NCBI RefSeq assembly: GCF_030254645.1
Contig: NZ_CP116346.1
Span: 1,220,001-1,284,000, forward strand
DNA: 64,000 bases
From: Paucibacter sediminis
GTDB lineage: Bacteria; Pseudomonadota; Gammaproteobacteria; Burkholderiales; Burkholderiaceae_C
Direction: 5' to 3'
Of the stretch, positions 36,083 to 46,290 are shown piece by piece; position 1 is the first letter of the stretch, and every line of letters starts with the position of its first letter. The notes beneath the pieces were generated by a model. That model made no database searches. It saw only the letters and a program-made list of their open reading frames with translations, and had not been told where the DNA came from. The position numbers were made by a program, and so were the translations under genes.

Positions 36083-37365
36083 GATGGTGGGCCTGCCTCT
36101 TGATGGCGGTGCTGCTGGGGTCAGCCCAGGCCGCCACCCTGCGCGTGCAGCCGGGCGAATCGGTGCAGGCCGCGATCGCGCGCGCCGCGCCCGGCAATGT
36201 GATCGAGATCGAACGCGGCCGCTATGCCGAGAACCTGCTGGTGGACAAGCCGCTGACCCTGCGCGGCCTGAATCGTGGTGAGGGGCGCCCCACCATCAGC
36301 GGCGGCATGAAGGGCGACACCATCCGCGTCACCGCGCCCGACGTCGTGATCGAGGGCCTGCTGGTGCGCGACTCGGGCGACAGCCTGAAGGAGCAGAACG
36401 CCGGCATCTACATCCGCCCCGGTGCGCACCGCGCCGTGGTGCGGCATTGCGAGCTCAGCTACAACCTGTTCGGGCTCTGGATCGAGAAGGCCAACGAGGT
36501 GCTGATCGAGGCCAACGTCATCACCGGCAAGCGCGAGTACAACAGCTCGCAGCGCGGCAACGGCATCCAGCTCTACAACACCGAGGGCGCGCGCATCCTC
36601 GCCAACCACATCGGCTTCGTGCGCGACGCGCTCTATGTGGACGTTTCGCACCATGCGGTGTTCAAGGGCAACCGCCTGCACCACAGCCGCTACGGCACGC
36701 ATTACATGAACTCCTACTACAACCTGTGGGAGGACAACGACAGCTACCAGAACCGCGGCGGCCTGGCGTTGATGGAGGCGCGCAACCAGATCGTTCGCCA
36801 CAACCGCACCTGGGGCAACAGCGACCACGGCATCATGCTGCGCACCCTGCAGGACTCGGTGGTGGAAGACAACGTCATCGCCGGCAATGCGCGCGGCTTC
36901 TTCATCTACGACGTCGAGTACGTCACCCTGCGCGGCAACCTGGTGGTGGACAACCAGGTGGGCGTGCACCTGGCCGCCGGCTCCACGCGCAATGTGGTGG
37001 AGGGCAATGACTTCGTCGCCAACCGCGAGCAGGTGCGCTATGTGGGCGCACGCGACGAGCGCTGGGGCGGCCGCCCCGGCGAGAAGGACAAGGGCAACCA
37101 CTGGAGCAACTACCTGGGCTGGGACCGCGATGGCGACGGCATCGGCGACCTGCCCTACGAGGCCAACGACATGGTGGACCGCCTGCAATGGCGCCACCCC
37201 GAGATGAAGCTGCTGCTGGGCAGCCCCGCGGTGCAGGCCCTGCGCCTGGTGGGCCGGCAGTTCCCGGTGCTGCGCGTGCCCAGCGTGGTGGACGACGCGC
37301 CCCGCATGGCCCCGGCCAACAAGACATGGAGCACTTGGCGTGACAAGCGATTCAACAACCATTGA
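36079..37365 (+). CDS. nosD: NosD, periplasmic copper-site maturation protein
   Basis: The ATG at 36079 overlaps the nosR stop (ATGA) and gives 428 residues with a short signal (MRWWACLLMAVLLGSAQA). The body is a right-handed beta-helix of CASH/NosD repeats (NVIEIERGRYAENLLVD; GIYIRPGAHRAVV; GIMLRTLQDSVVEDN; GFFIYDVEYVTLRGN). NosD works with the NosFY transporter in building the CuZ centre. The last 26 bases overlap nosF. Confidence 0.95.
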   Translation: MRWWACLLMAVLLGSAQAATLRVQPGESVQAAIARAAPGNVIEIERGRYAENLLVDKPLTLRGLNRGEGRPTISGGMKGDTIRVTAPDVVIEGLLVRDSGDSLKEQNAGIYIRPGAHRAVVRHCELSYNLFGLWIEKANEVLIEANVITGKREYNSSQRGNGIQLYNTEGARILANHIGFVRDALYVDVSHHAVFKGNRLHHSRYGTHYMNSYYNLWEDNDSYQNRGGLALMEARNQIVRHNRTWGNSDHGIMLRTLQDSVVEDNVIAGNARGFFIYDVEYVTLRGNLVVDNQVGVHLAAGSTRNVVEGNDFVANREQVRYVGARDERWGGRPGEKDKGNHWSNYLGWDRDGDGIGDLPYEANDMVDRLQWRHPEMKLLLGSPAVQALRLVGRQFPVLRVPSVVDDAPRMAPANKTWSTWRDKRFNNH

Positions 37366-38281
37366 TGGCGACGCTGCCATCCGCCTGCGCGGCGTCAGCA
37401 AGCGCTACGGCGCGCTGACAGCGGTGGACGGCGTGGACCTCGCCGTGCCGCGCGGCCAGTTGCTGGGCCTGATCGGCCACAACGGCGCCGGCAAGAGCAC
37501 CTTGTTCAAGATGATGCTGGGGCTGATCCGGCCCAGCGCCGGCCAGATCCTGGTGAACGGCAGCGATGTGGGCGGGCGCGACTTCCGCGCCGCGCGCCGC
37601 AGCATCGGCTACCTGCCCGAGAACCTGGTGCTGTACGACAACCTCACGGCGCTCGAGACCCTGCAGTTCTTCGCCAAGCTGAAGGGCGCACCCGCCGCGC
37701 AATGCGCGCCGCTGCTGGAGCAGGTGGGCCTGGCTGGTGCGGCCCAGCGCGCGGTGCGCGAGTTTTCCAAGGGCATGCGCCAGCGCCTGGGTTTTGCCCA
37801 GGCCTTGCTGGGCGCGCCGCGCGTGCTGTTCCTGGACGAGCCCACCACCGGCCTGGACCCCAGCGCGATCCGCGAGTTCTATGCGGTGCTGAACGGCCTG
37901 CGCGCCCAGGGCGTGACCCTGGTGATCACCTCGCACATCCTGGCCGAGCTGCAGGAGCGCGTCGACCGCCTGGCCATCATGGCGAACGGCCGCGTCCAGG
38001 CCCAGGGCAGCGTGAGCGAGCTGCGCGAGCAGTTGCAGCTGCCGCTGCAGGTCTCGCTGGCCGCCGCGCCGGCCGAGCATCCGGCCCTGCGCGAGGGCCT
38101 GCGCCCGTTGGGCAGCCTGCAGTTCCGCGAGGCCGAGGGGCGCTTGAGCTTCAGCTGCCCGCGCCCGGCCAAGATGGCGCTGCTGGGCGCGCTCGCGCCG
38201 CTGGCCGCGCGCCTGCAGGACGTGCAGATCCATGAACCCACGCTGGAAGACATGTTCTTCGGCCTGCGGGAGGCCCCATGA
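37340..38281 (+). CDS. nosF: NosF, ABC transporter ATPase
   Basis: A GTG-started 313-residue ATPase: Walker A GHNGAGKST, signature FSKGMRQRLGFA, Walker [13 protein letters not shown], followed by a C-terminal extension of about 90 residues ending DMFFGLREAP. It pairs with NosY and NosD for maturation of N2O reductase. It overlaps nosD at its start and nosY by four bases (ATGA). Confidence 0.95.
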   Translation: MTSDSTTIDGDAAIRLRGVSKRYGALTAVDGVDLAVPRGQLLGLIGHNGAGKSTLFKMMLGLIRPSAGQILVNGSDVGGRDFRAARRSIGYLPENLVLYDNLTALETLQFFAKLKGAPAAQCAPLLEQVGLAGAAQRAVREFSKGMRQRLGFAQALLGAPRVLFLDEPTTGLDPSAIREFYAVLNGLRAQGVTLVITSHILAELQERVDRLAIMANGRVQAQGSVSELREQLQLPLQVSLAAAPAEHPALREGLRPLGSLQFREAEGRLSFSCPRPAKMALLGALAPLAARLQDVQIHEPTLEDMFFGLREAP

Positions 38282-39099
38282 GCCTGGAACTTCGACAAGT
38301 GCTGACGCTGGCGGGCAAGGAATTCCGCGACCGCCTGCGCAACCGCTGGGTGCTGGCGGTGGCGCTGGTGTTCACGGTGTTCTCGCTCGTCATCACCTAT
38401 TTCGGTGGCGCCAGCCAGGGCCAGGTGGGGCCACGCTCGATCGAATTCACGATCGCCAGCCTGGTCAGCCTGGTGATCTATCTGGTGCCCCTGATCGCCC
38501 TGCTGCTGGGCTTCGACGCGGTGGTGGGCGAGCGCGAGCGCGGCTCGCTGGACCTGCTGCTGGCCCTGCCCATCACCCGGCTGGAGCTGCTCTTGGGCAA
38601 GTACCTGGGCCTGGCAGCGGCACTGACGCTCTCCACCCTGGCCGGCTTCGCCCTGGTGGCGGTGCTGCTGTACCAGCAGTTCAGCTGGGCCGGGCTCTAC
38701 CACTACCTGGGCTTTGTGCTGAGCTCGGCGCTGCTGGGCCTGGCCTTCCTGAGCCTGGCACTGCTGCTCTCGGTGCTGGCGCGCGACCGCACGCGCGCCT
38801 CGGGCCTGGCGATCGCGCTGTGGTTCGGTTTCGTGCTGGTGTTCGACCTGCTGCTCTTGGGCCTGCTGGTGGCCAGCGGTGGCGCCTATGGTGGCGAGGC
38901 GCTGGCTTATGTGCTGCTGCTCAACCCGGCCGATCTGTACCGCATCCTGAATGTGTTTTCGCTCGACGAGGTGCGCAGCCTCTACGGCCTGGCCAGCATC
39001 GTGCCGCCCGCGCTGGCCAACCCCTGGCTGATGGGCGCGGCCATGCTGGGCTGGATCCTCGGCCCGCTGGCGCTGGCTTCCTGGAGATTCAAGGTATGA
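38278..39099 (+). CDS. nosY: NosY, ABC-2 type permease
   Basis: A 273-residue permease with six hydrophobic segments and the ABC-2 consensus region between them (VVGERERGSLDLLLALPITR). Together with NosF it forms the transporter that supports CuZ assembly in the periplasm. Both ends overlap neighbours by four bases. Confidence 0.95.
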   Translation: MSLELRQVLTLAGKEFRDRLRNRWVLAVALVFTVFSLVITYFGGASQGQVGPRSIEFTIASLVSLVIYLVPLIALLLGFDAVVGERERGSLDLLLALPITRLELLLGKYLGLAAALTLSTLAGFALVAVLLYQQFSWAGLYHYLGFVLSSALLGLAFLSLALLLSVLARDRTRASGLAIALWFGFVLVFDLLLLGLLVASGGAYGGEALAYVLLLNPADLYRILNVFSLDEVRSLYGLASIVPPALANPWLMGAAMLGWILGPLALASWRFKV

Positions 39100-39629
39100 C
39101 GACACCGACGATGATGATGAACCGCCGCCTGCTGCTCGCCGGCGGTGCCGCCACCTTGCTGCTGGCCGCCTGCGGCAAGCCCGCCGAGGCGCCCCTGGTG
39201 GCGGCCGAGATCGAGCCCGCGAGCACCTGCGACCTGGACGGCATGTTGCTGGCCGACTACGCGGGCCCCAAGGCGCAGATCCACTACGCCGGCGAAAGCA
39301 AGCCGACCTGGTACTGCGACACGGTGGAAATGCTCTCGGTGCTGCTCAGGCCCGAGCAGGTCAAGACGGTGCGCGCGGTGTTCACGCAAGACATGGCCCT
39401 GGCCGACTGGGAGCAACCGCGCGGCCATTGGTTCGACGCGCGCAGCGGTTTCTATGTGCATGGCAGCAAGCGCCATGGCTCGATGGGGCCCACGCTCGCC
39501 AGCTTCCGCGACGAGGCCGCCGCCAAGGCCTTCGCGGCCCAGCATGGCGGGCGGGTGCTGCGCTTCGCCGAGGTCAAGCCCGAGCTGGTGGACCTGAGCG
39601 GCGGCGCCCTGCACGACAGCCGCATGTGA
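39096..39629 (+). CDS. nosL: NosL, copper chaperone lipoprotein (CDLDGM variant)
   Basis: The ATG at 39096 overlaps the nosY stop. The 177-residue product has a lipobox (LLLAACGK) and the NosL body (IHYAGESKPTWYCDTVEMLSVLL; GSMGPTLASFRDEAAAKAFA). The motif that is commonly CxxCGM in the family reads CDLDGM here, so the second Cys is Asp. NosL delivers Cu(I) to the NosZ maturation machinery. A second NosL-family protein follows, with the CxxC motif intact. Confidence 0.92.
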   Translation: MTTPTMMMNRRLLLAGGAATLLLAACGKPAEAPLVAAEIEPASTCDLDGMLLADYAGPKAQIHYAGESKPTWYCDTVEMLSVLLRPEQVKTVRAVFTQDMALADWEQPRGHWFDARSGFYVHGSKRHGSMGPTLASFRDEAAAKAFAAQHGGRVLRFAEVKPELVDLSGGALHDSRM

Positions 39630-39633
39630 GCCC

Positions 39634-40224
39634 ATGGCGATCTCGCGTCGATCCCTGCTGACCTGGCTGGGCAGCGCCGCCAGCGCCGGCCTGCTGGGCA
39701 GCGCCGCACCGAGGGCCGAGCATGAGGCGCATGCGGGCATGGGCGAGGTCTGCTTCCAGGCCCCGCCCACGCCCTACGACCCGGCCTCGGGCCTGGGCCC
39801 GGCGGCGGCGCGCGCCCTGCCCGAGCGGGCACGCTGCCCGGTCTGCGGCATGTTCCCGGCGCGCGCCCCGGCCTGGGCCGCGCAGCTGATCTATGCCGAT
39901 GGCGACGCCTACTTCTTCGATTCGCCCGACAGCCTGCTGCGCTATCTGCAGGCACCCGCGCGCTACACGCCCGGGCGCCAGGCCGGCGAGGTGCTGGCCG
40001 CCTATGTGCGCGACATGGCCAGCGGCGCCTGGCTGGCGGCGCAGGCCGCCATCTATGTGCAGGGCTCGGCGCTGCTGGGGCCGATGCGCACGCCCAATCT
40101 GCCGGCCTTTGCCGATGCCGCCGCTGCCCGGCGTTTCATCGCCGAGCGGCGTGGCGAGATGCAGACATGGGCCCGGCTGTGCCCCCAGCAATCTGGCATT
40201 TGGCGCCCCCAGGCCCGCACTTGA
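39634..40224 (+). CDS. Second NosL-family protein with CxxCGM motif
   Basis: A 196-residue exported protein beginning MAISRRSLLTWLGSAASAG (Tat-like SRRSLL). The mature part has CPVCGMFPAR, a NosL-type motif, then a region resembling NosL (IYADGDAYFFDSPDSLLRYL; ASGAWLAAQAAIYVQGSALLGPM). It starts four bases after nosL and completes the operon. It probably also binds copper; either division of labour with NosL or a specialised disulfide/metal role is possible. Confidence 0.85.
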   Translation: MAISRRSLLTWLGSAASAGLLGSAAPRAEHEAHAGMGEVCFQAPPTPYDPASGLGPAAARALPERARCPVCGMFPARAPAWAAQLIYADGDAYFFDSPDSLLRYLQAPARYTPGRQAGEVLAAYVRDMASGAWLAAQAAIYVQGSALLGPMRTPNLPAFADAAAARRFIAERRGEMQTWARLCPQQSGIWRPQART

Positions 40225-40270
40225 TCTCCGCGGCCCCGCGGCGGGCCCGGCGCTTGCCTAAGATGCGCCC

Positions 40271-41389
40271 ATGCGCTCCGGCCCCATCATTCCCTCCAAG
40301 CAGCCCGCCCTGCCGCCCGCCGGCAGCCAGCGCAAGCTCTGGCTGGGCTATACCGGGGCCTGCCTGCTGACCTGGCTGCTGTTCGTGCTGGCTGGCACCG
40401 AGTTGCAGCGCGGCACCTGGGAACTCTGGGAGGCGGTCTACCAGGCCACCACCTCGCTGTGGGCGCCGATGCTGCTGGGCGCGGCGGTCTATCCGGTGGC
40501 GGCCTGGCTGCAGCGCAAGTCCTGGCCCTCTGCGGCCCAGCTGGCCTGCCATGCGGGCGCCGCCATCGTCTTCAGCGAGGCCTGGCTGGCCGGCAATGTG
40601 CTGCTGGCCTGGGGCCTGTTCGGCCTCGAGCATGCCGAGGCCATGCTGGAGCAGAACCTGGTGTGGCGCCTGATCTGGGGCGTGCTGGTCTACGCCGCCC
40701 TGGCCACCGGTTTCGTCTCGGTGCTGAATGCCCGCCAGGCGCGCGCCAGCGCGGTGGCCGCGGCCCAGGCCGAATCGGCGCTGGCACGCGCCGAGCTGGC
40801 CGCCATCAGCGGCAAGCTGAATCCGCATTTCCTCTTCAACACCCTCAACTCGCTGATCGCGCTGACGCGCAAGGATGCCAAGGCGGCCGAGCAGGGCCTG
40901 CTGCGCTTCTCCGGCATGCTGCGCTATGTGCTGGCCAGCAAACGCGAGGCCAGCGACCGCGTGGCGCTGCAGGAGGAGATCGACTTCGTGCGCGACTACC
41001 TGGCCCTGGAGGCGCTGCGCCTGGGCCAGCGCCTGCGCGTGGAATGGCAGCTCGACACCCAGACCCTGGGCGACGACATTCCGCCGCTGACCCTGCAGCC
41101 GCTGGTTGAGAACTGCATCCTGCACGGCATCGCCCCGCGCGCCGAGGGCGGCTGCATCAGCATCAGCGCGCGCCGCGACGCCCTCACCCAGGGCCTGGCC
41201 CTGACCGTGCAGGACGACGGCGCCGGCTGCGACCCCGCCCTGCTGGAGCAGCCCCGCCCCGGCCGCGGCATCGGCCTGAGCGCATTGAAGCGCCGCTTTG
41301 CGCTGGACTTTGAGGGCCGTGCCCGGCTGCGCGTGCACACCGCGCCCGGCCAGGGCTTTCGCGTCGACCTGTGGATACCCCAGACATGA
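40271..41389 (+). CDS. LytS-type sensor histidine kinase (His_kinase family)
   Basis: A 372-residue kinase with four N-terminal membrane helices, then the PF06580-type motif LNPHFLFNTLNSL (phospho-His186), and an ATPase domain with PLVENCILHGIAPR and QDDGAGCDP. Kinases of this family work with LytTR regulators, as here: the next gene overlaps by four bases. The signal is unknown. Confidence 0.92.
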   Translation: MRSGPIIPSKQPALPPAGSQRKLWLGYTGACLLTWLLFVLAGTELQRGTWELWEAVYQATTSLWAPMLLGAAVYPVAAWLQRKSWPSAAQLACHAGAAIVFSEAWLAGNVLLAWGLFGLEHAEAMLEQNLVWRLIWGVLVYAALATGFVSVLNARQARASAVAAAQAESALARAELAAISGKLNPHFLFNTLNSLIALTRKDAKAAEQGLLRFSGMLRYVLASKREASDRVALQEEIDFVRDYLALEALRLGQRLRVEWQLDTQTLGDDIPPLTLQPLVENCILHGIAPRAEGGCISISARRDALTQGLALTVQDDGAGCDPALLEQPRPGRGIGLSALKRRFALDFEGRARLRVHTAPGQGFRVDLWIPQT

Positions 41390-42174
41390 AACGTACCCGT
41401 ACCCTGATCGCCGAAGACGAACCGCTAGCCGCCGAGGCCCTGGCCGCCTGGGTGGCCGAGCTGCCGCAGCTGGAGCTGGTGGCGAGCTGCAGCAGCGGCG
41501 ACAGCGCGCTGGCGCAGATCCGCGCGCTCAAGCCCGAGCTGGTCTTCATGGACATCAACATGCCCGGCATGACCGGCCTGCAGGTGCTGCGCGCGCTCGC
41601 CGCCGAGCGTGCCAGCGGCAGCCTGACGGGGCCGGCACCGGCGGTGATCTTCACCACCGCCTACGACGAGCATGCGCTGGCCGCCTTCGAGCTGCATGCG
41701 CTGGACTATCTGCTCAAGCCCTATGCGCAGGAGCGTTTCCAGGAAGCCGTGGAGCACGCGCTGCAGGCGCTGGGCAGCCAGCTCCCTCAGGCTCAGCAGG
41801 CGCTGCCTGCGCTGGAGGCGCTGACGCAGGAGGACCAGGATCAGACGCCGCTGACGCGCATCCTGGTGCGCGACCAGGGCAAGATCTTCCCGCTGCAGGT
41901 GGAGGCGATCGAGTACCTGCGCTCCGACACCAAGTACACCGCGGTGGCCAGCAAGGGGCGCCAGTTCCTGGTGCGCCTGCCCATCACCAGCTTCGAGCAG
42001 CGCCTGGACGCCAGCCGCTTCATCAAGCTGCAGCGCGGCTGCATCGTCAACCTGGATTTCGTCGAGTCGATGACACCCGACGAGAGCTCGCAGCTGGTGG
42101 TGCAAATGCAGGATGGCGCCCGCTTCACCGCCAGCCGTGAGGTTTCCAAGCGCCTGCGGGAGCAATCGATATGA
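41386..42174 (+). CDS. LytTR-family response regulator
   Basis: I use the ATG at 41386, which overlaps the kinase stop as ATGA (upstream GTG codons read into the kinase gene). The 262-residue protein has a receiver (Asp56 in FMDINMPGMTG) and a C-terminal LytTR DNA-binding domain (LVRDQGKIFPLQVEAIEYLRS; RGCIVNLDFVES). It forms a pair with the preceding kinase and is followed, again with a four-base overlap, by a GIN-domain gene. Targets are unknown. Confidence 0.92.
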   Translation: MKRTRTLIAEDEPLAAEALAAWVAELPQLELVASCSSGDSALAQIRALKPELVFMDINMPGMTGLQVLRALAAERASGSLTGPAPAVIFTTAYDEHALAAFELHALDYLLKPYAQERFQEAVEHALQALGSQLPQAQQALPALEALTQEDQDQTPLTRILVRDQGKIFPLQVEAIEYLRSDTKYTAVASKGRQFLVRLPITSFEQRLDASRFIKLQRGCIVNLDFVESMTPDESSQLVVQMQDGARFTASREVSKRLREQSI

Positions 42175-42881
42175 GCATCGCGATGCGTGGCACCCTGGTC
42201 GTCGGCGGCCTCTGCTGCTGCCTGGCGGCAGCCGCCCAGGCCAACGAGGGCAAGCTCTACACGCCCGGCCCCTTCGAGAAGATCGCCATCGGCGGCGCCG
42301 CCGATGTCAAGCTGATGCAGGGCAACGAGGACCAGGTCTTCATCGCCGGCGATGCCGATGTGCAGAAGGGCGTGCGGGTCTCGCTCGAAGACAACATCCT
42401 CACGGTGCAGAGCAGGGAGGGCTGGAAGTTCTGGACCTCCAGCCGGCTGCAGATCTCCGTCACCGCGCGCAAGCTCTCCGGCATCAGCCTGGCGGGCGCG
42501 GCCAATCTGCAGGCGCCCGGGCCGCTGGCCGCCGAGCGCCTGGTGGTGAAGCTGGCGGGCACCGGCCAGGCGCGGCTGGACGACGTGACCGCCGACAGCC
42601 TGCAGTTCAGCATGGCCGGCGCCGGCGAGGCCCAGGCCAGCGGCCGGGTGCGCGAGCTGAGCCTGCATGTGGCCGGCAAGGGCCGGCTGCAGGCCGAGAA
42701 CCTGCAATGCCAGCAGGCCAATGTGACCATCAGCGGCCTCGGCAATGCCACGCTGTGGGTGCAGGAGGAGTTGCGCATCAAGATCGCCGGCGCCGGCTTC
42801 ATCGACTACTGGGGCCGCCCGACCGTCAGGCCCAGCGTGGCCGGCACCTCCAGCATCAAGGGCCTGGGCGACAAGCGCTAG
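42171..42881 (+). CDS. Head GIN domain (DUF2807) protein, exported
   Basis: A 236-residue protein with a signal peptide (ends AAQA) and repeated short beta-strands of the GIN domain (FEKIAIGGAADVKLMQGNE; RLVVKLAGTGQARLDDVT; LQFSMAGAGEAQASG). Such domains form right-handed beta-helical adhesin-like structures in the periplasm or outer membrane. Because its start codon overlaps the LytTR regulator stop, it is part of that operon and may be an output. Confidence 0.85.
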   Translation: MSIAMRGTLVVGGLCCCLAAAAQANEGKLYTPGPFEKIAIGGAADVKLMQGNEDQVFIAGDADVQKGVRVSLEDNILTVQSREGWKFWTSSRLQISVTARKLSGISLAGAANLQAPGPLAAERLVVKLAGTGQARLDDVTADSLQFSMAGAGEAQASGRVRELSLHVAGKGRLQAENLQCQQANVTISGLGNATLWVQEELRIKIAGAGFIDYWGRPTVRPSVAGTSSIKGLGDKR

Positions 42882-42894
42882 CGCGGATGTTTCG

Positions 42895-43917
42895 CTAGGC
42901 TTTCCGCCCGGCATGCTTTTGCCGGTACATGAGGCGGTCCGCCTCGGCCAGCAGCTCGGCCGCGCCGGCATGGCGCGCGGCGTCGAAGTCGGCGCAGCCC
43001 ACGCTGTACTGCAGCGCATAGAGCTGCCCCGGCTGGGCATTGTGGGCCGCCACCGCGAAGGCCAGCCGGTCCAGCGCGGCGTCGCGCTCCAGATGCGCCG
43101 CATTCGTCAGCAGCACCGCGAACTCGTCGCCGCCCAGGCGCGCCACCACATCGGACTCGCGGAAGGTGCGGCGCAGCAGCGCGGCGAAATCGATCAGGGC
43201 GCGGTCGCCCTCGGCATGGCCGAACTCGTCGTTGATCTGCTTGAAGCGATCCAGGTCGAAGAACAGCAGCGAGGCCGACCGCTGCAGGCGCCGGCACATG
43301 CCCAGCGAATGCCGCGCCAGCGCCTCGAAACCGCGCCGGTTGGTGAGGCCGGTGAGCTCGTCCAGCGTGGCGATCTGCAGGATCGCCAGCTCATGCTCCA
43401 CCATCAGGGCCAGGTCGCGCAGCAGGGCCTCGTCATCGGCGTCAAAGGGATGGGGCTGGGTATCGATCAGGCACAGGCTGCCCATGCGCTTGCCGTTCGG
43501 TGCGCGCAGCGGCTGGCCGGCATAGAAGTGGATGAAGGGCTCGCCGGTCACCAGCGGGTTGCCGGCAAAGCGCGCGTCTTCATGGGCATTGGGCACCAGC
43601 AGCAGCTGGTCGCTGAGGATGGCATGGCCGCAAAACGAGAGCGGGCGCGGCAGCTCGGCGAGCTCCAGGCCCTGCACGGACTTGTGCCATTGGCGCTCGG
43701 CATCGATCAGGGTGATGGCCACGATGGGCACGCCGAACAGGCGCTTGGCCAGGCGCGTGAAGCGGTCGAAACGCTCCTCGGGCGGGGTGTCGAGAATGCG
43801 CAGCGCCTGCAGCGTGGCGAGGCGCTCGGCCTCGTCGTCGGGGATGGGCGGCGGCGTGAAATCGCGCCCCGTCGGCCGACTCATTTGGGCGCGCCAGGCA
43901 TCGGCTTTCTCGGTCAC
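42895..43917 (-). CDS. Diguanylate cyclase, GAF-GGDEF
   Basis: The GTG at 43917 has GAGGAG seven bases upstream; the longer TTG start at 43935 would place that signal inside the gene. The 340-residue product has a GAF domain (about 45-190) and a GGDEF domain with an intact GGDEF motif (262-266) and RESD inhibitory I-site. It should make c-di-GMP from GTP under control of whatever the GAF binds. It is convergent with the GIN-domain gene and divergent from recQ. Confidence 0.9.
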   Translation of the reverse strand: MTEKADAWRAQMSRPTGRDFTPPPIPDDEAERLATLQALRILDTPPEERFDRFTRLAKRLFGVPIVAITLIDAERQWHKSVQGLELAELPRPLSFCGHAILSDQLLLVPNAHEDARFAGNPLVTGEPFIHFYAGQPLRAPNGKRMGSLCLIDTQPHPFDADDEALLRDLALMVEHELAILQIATLDELTGLTNRRGFEALARHSLGMCRRLQRSASLLFFDLDRFKQINDEFGHAEGDRALIDFAALLRRTFRESDVVARLGGDEFAVLLTNAAHLERDAALDRLAFAVAAHNAQPGQLYALQYSVGCADFDAARHAGAAELLAEADRLMYRQKHAGRKA

Positions 43918-43946
43918 GCGCAATCTCCTCGACAATCGCGGGCTCT

Positions 43947-45824
<1,878 letters not shown>

Positions 45825-45825
45825 A

Positions 45826-45853
45826 ATGAAAAAGCCCGGCCGGGGCCGGGCTT
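45826..45853 (-). terminator. Terminator between recQ and the 45906-46175 gene
   Basis: A 9-bp stem AAGCCCGGC/GCCGGGCTT (45832-45840 with 45845-45853, loop CGGG). On the minus strand it continues into TTTCATTT, so it best ends the small gene; on the plus strand it could slow recQ transcripts. Confidence 0.8.
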
Positions 45854-45905
45854 GGTGCGAGCAAAAAGAAATTTGCTCAGACTGAGACAGCGTGGCCGCC
45901 AGGCC

Positions 45906-46175
45906 TCAGCAGAGCGTCTGCGCGACGCAGGCCGGCTGGGCCGACGCCAGCTGCACGCCATGGTTCAGGCTGCGGCCCTCGATCACCACGCGCGGCAGCT
46001 GCGCCACTTGTTCGTTAGGCTGCAGGCGCTTGCCCTCGATGATGACGCGCTCGAGCTTGACGATTTCCTGCTTCGGCGCCTGCGCCGCTTCGGTCTGGTG
46101 CGTGAACGCCGCCGAGATGGCCAGGGCGGAAACGATGCCGAAGAAAAATGCCTTGTAGCTGGTGCTGTTCATCAT
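45906..46175 (-). CDS. Small exported protein A (89 residues), unknown
   Basis: AAGGAG sits six bases before the ATG at 46175. The product has a signal-like N-terminus (MMNSTSYKAFFFGIVSALAISAAF) and a short mature part carrying two similar segments, VKLERVIIEGKRL and AQLPRVVIEGRSL, i.e. an internal RV[IV]IEG repeat, and a C-terminal Cys pair (ACVAQTLC). I do not recognise it. Its upstream region shares a 73-bp spaced module with that of small exported protein B. It has a terminator behind it and is divergent from the DUF885 gene. Confidence 0.75.
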   Translation of the reverse strand: MMNSTSYKAFFFGIVSALAISAAFTHQTEAAQAPKQEIVKLERVIIEGKRLQPNEQVAQLPRVVIEGRSLNHGVQLASAQPACVAQTLC

Positions 46176-46207
46176 GATGGGCTCCTTGGGTTGGCTGTGT
46201 CAGTGAT

Positions 46208-46280
46208 TGCAGTTTCGTCAAAGGCCGGCCGCGGCTCCAGGCCCAGGCGACGGAGCTGCAGAGCCAGCGGCTGAACTGCG
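46208..46280 (-). promoter_or_regulatory. Conserved upstream module of small exported protein A
   Basis: On the plus strand the blocks are TGCAGTTTCGTCA (46208-46220), CCAGG (46237), AGGCGACG (46245) and AACTGCG (46274). The same four blocks occur at exactly the same offsets (0, 29, 37, 66) before small exported protein B. The module starts 32 bases upstream of the start codon. GCAGTT occurs at both ends in opposite orientation. Confidence 0.65.
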
Positions 46281-46290
46281 CTTGCGGGCG

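Noticed and set aside
40225-40270. GC-rich inverted repeat after the second nosL-like gene
   Set aside because: A CCGCGG-type hairpin is present but no T run follows, so I do not call it a terminator.
43917-43935. TTG start of the GAF-GGDEF gene at 43935
   Set aside because: The GAGGAG lies inside the first codons from that start but seven bases before the GTG at 43917, which is preferred.
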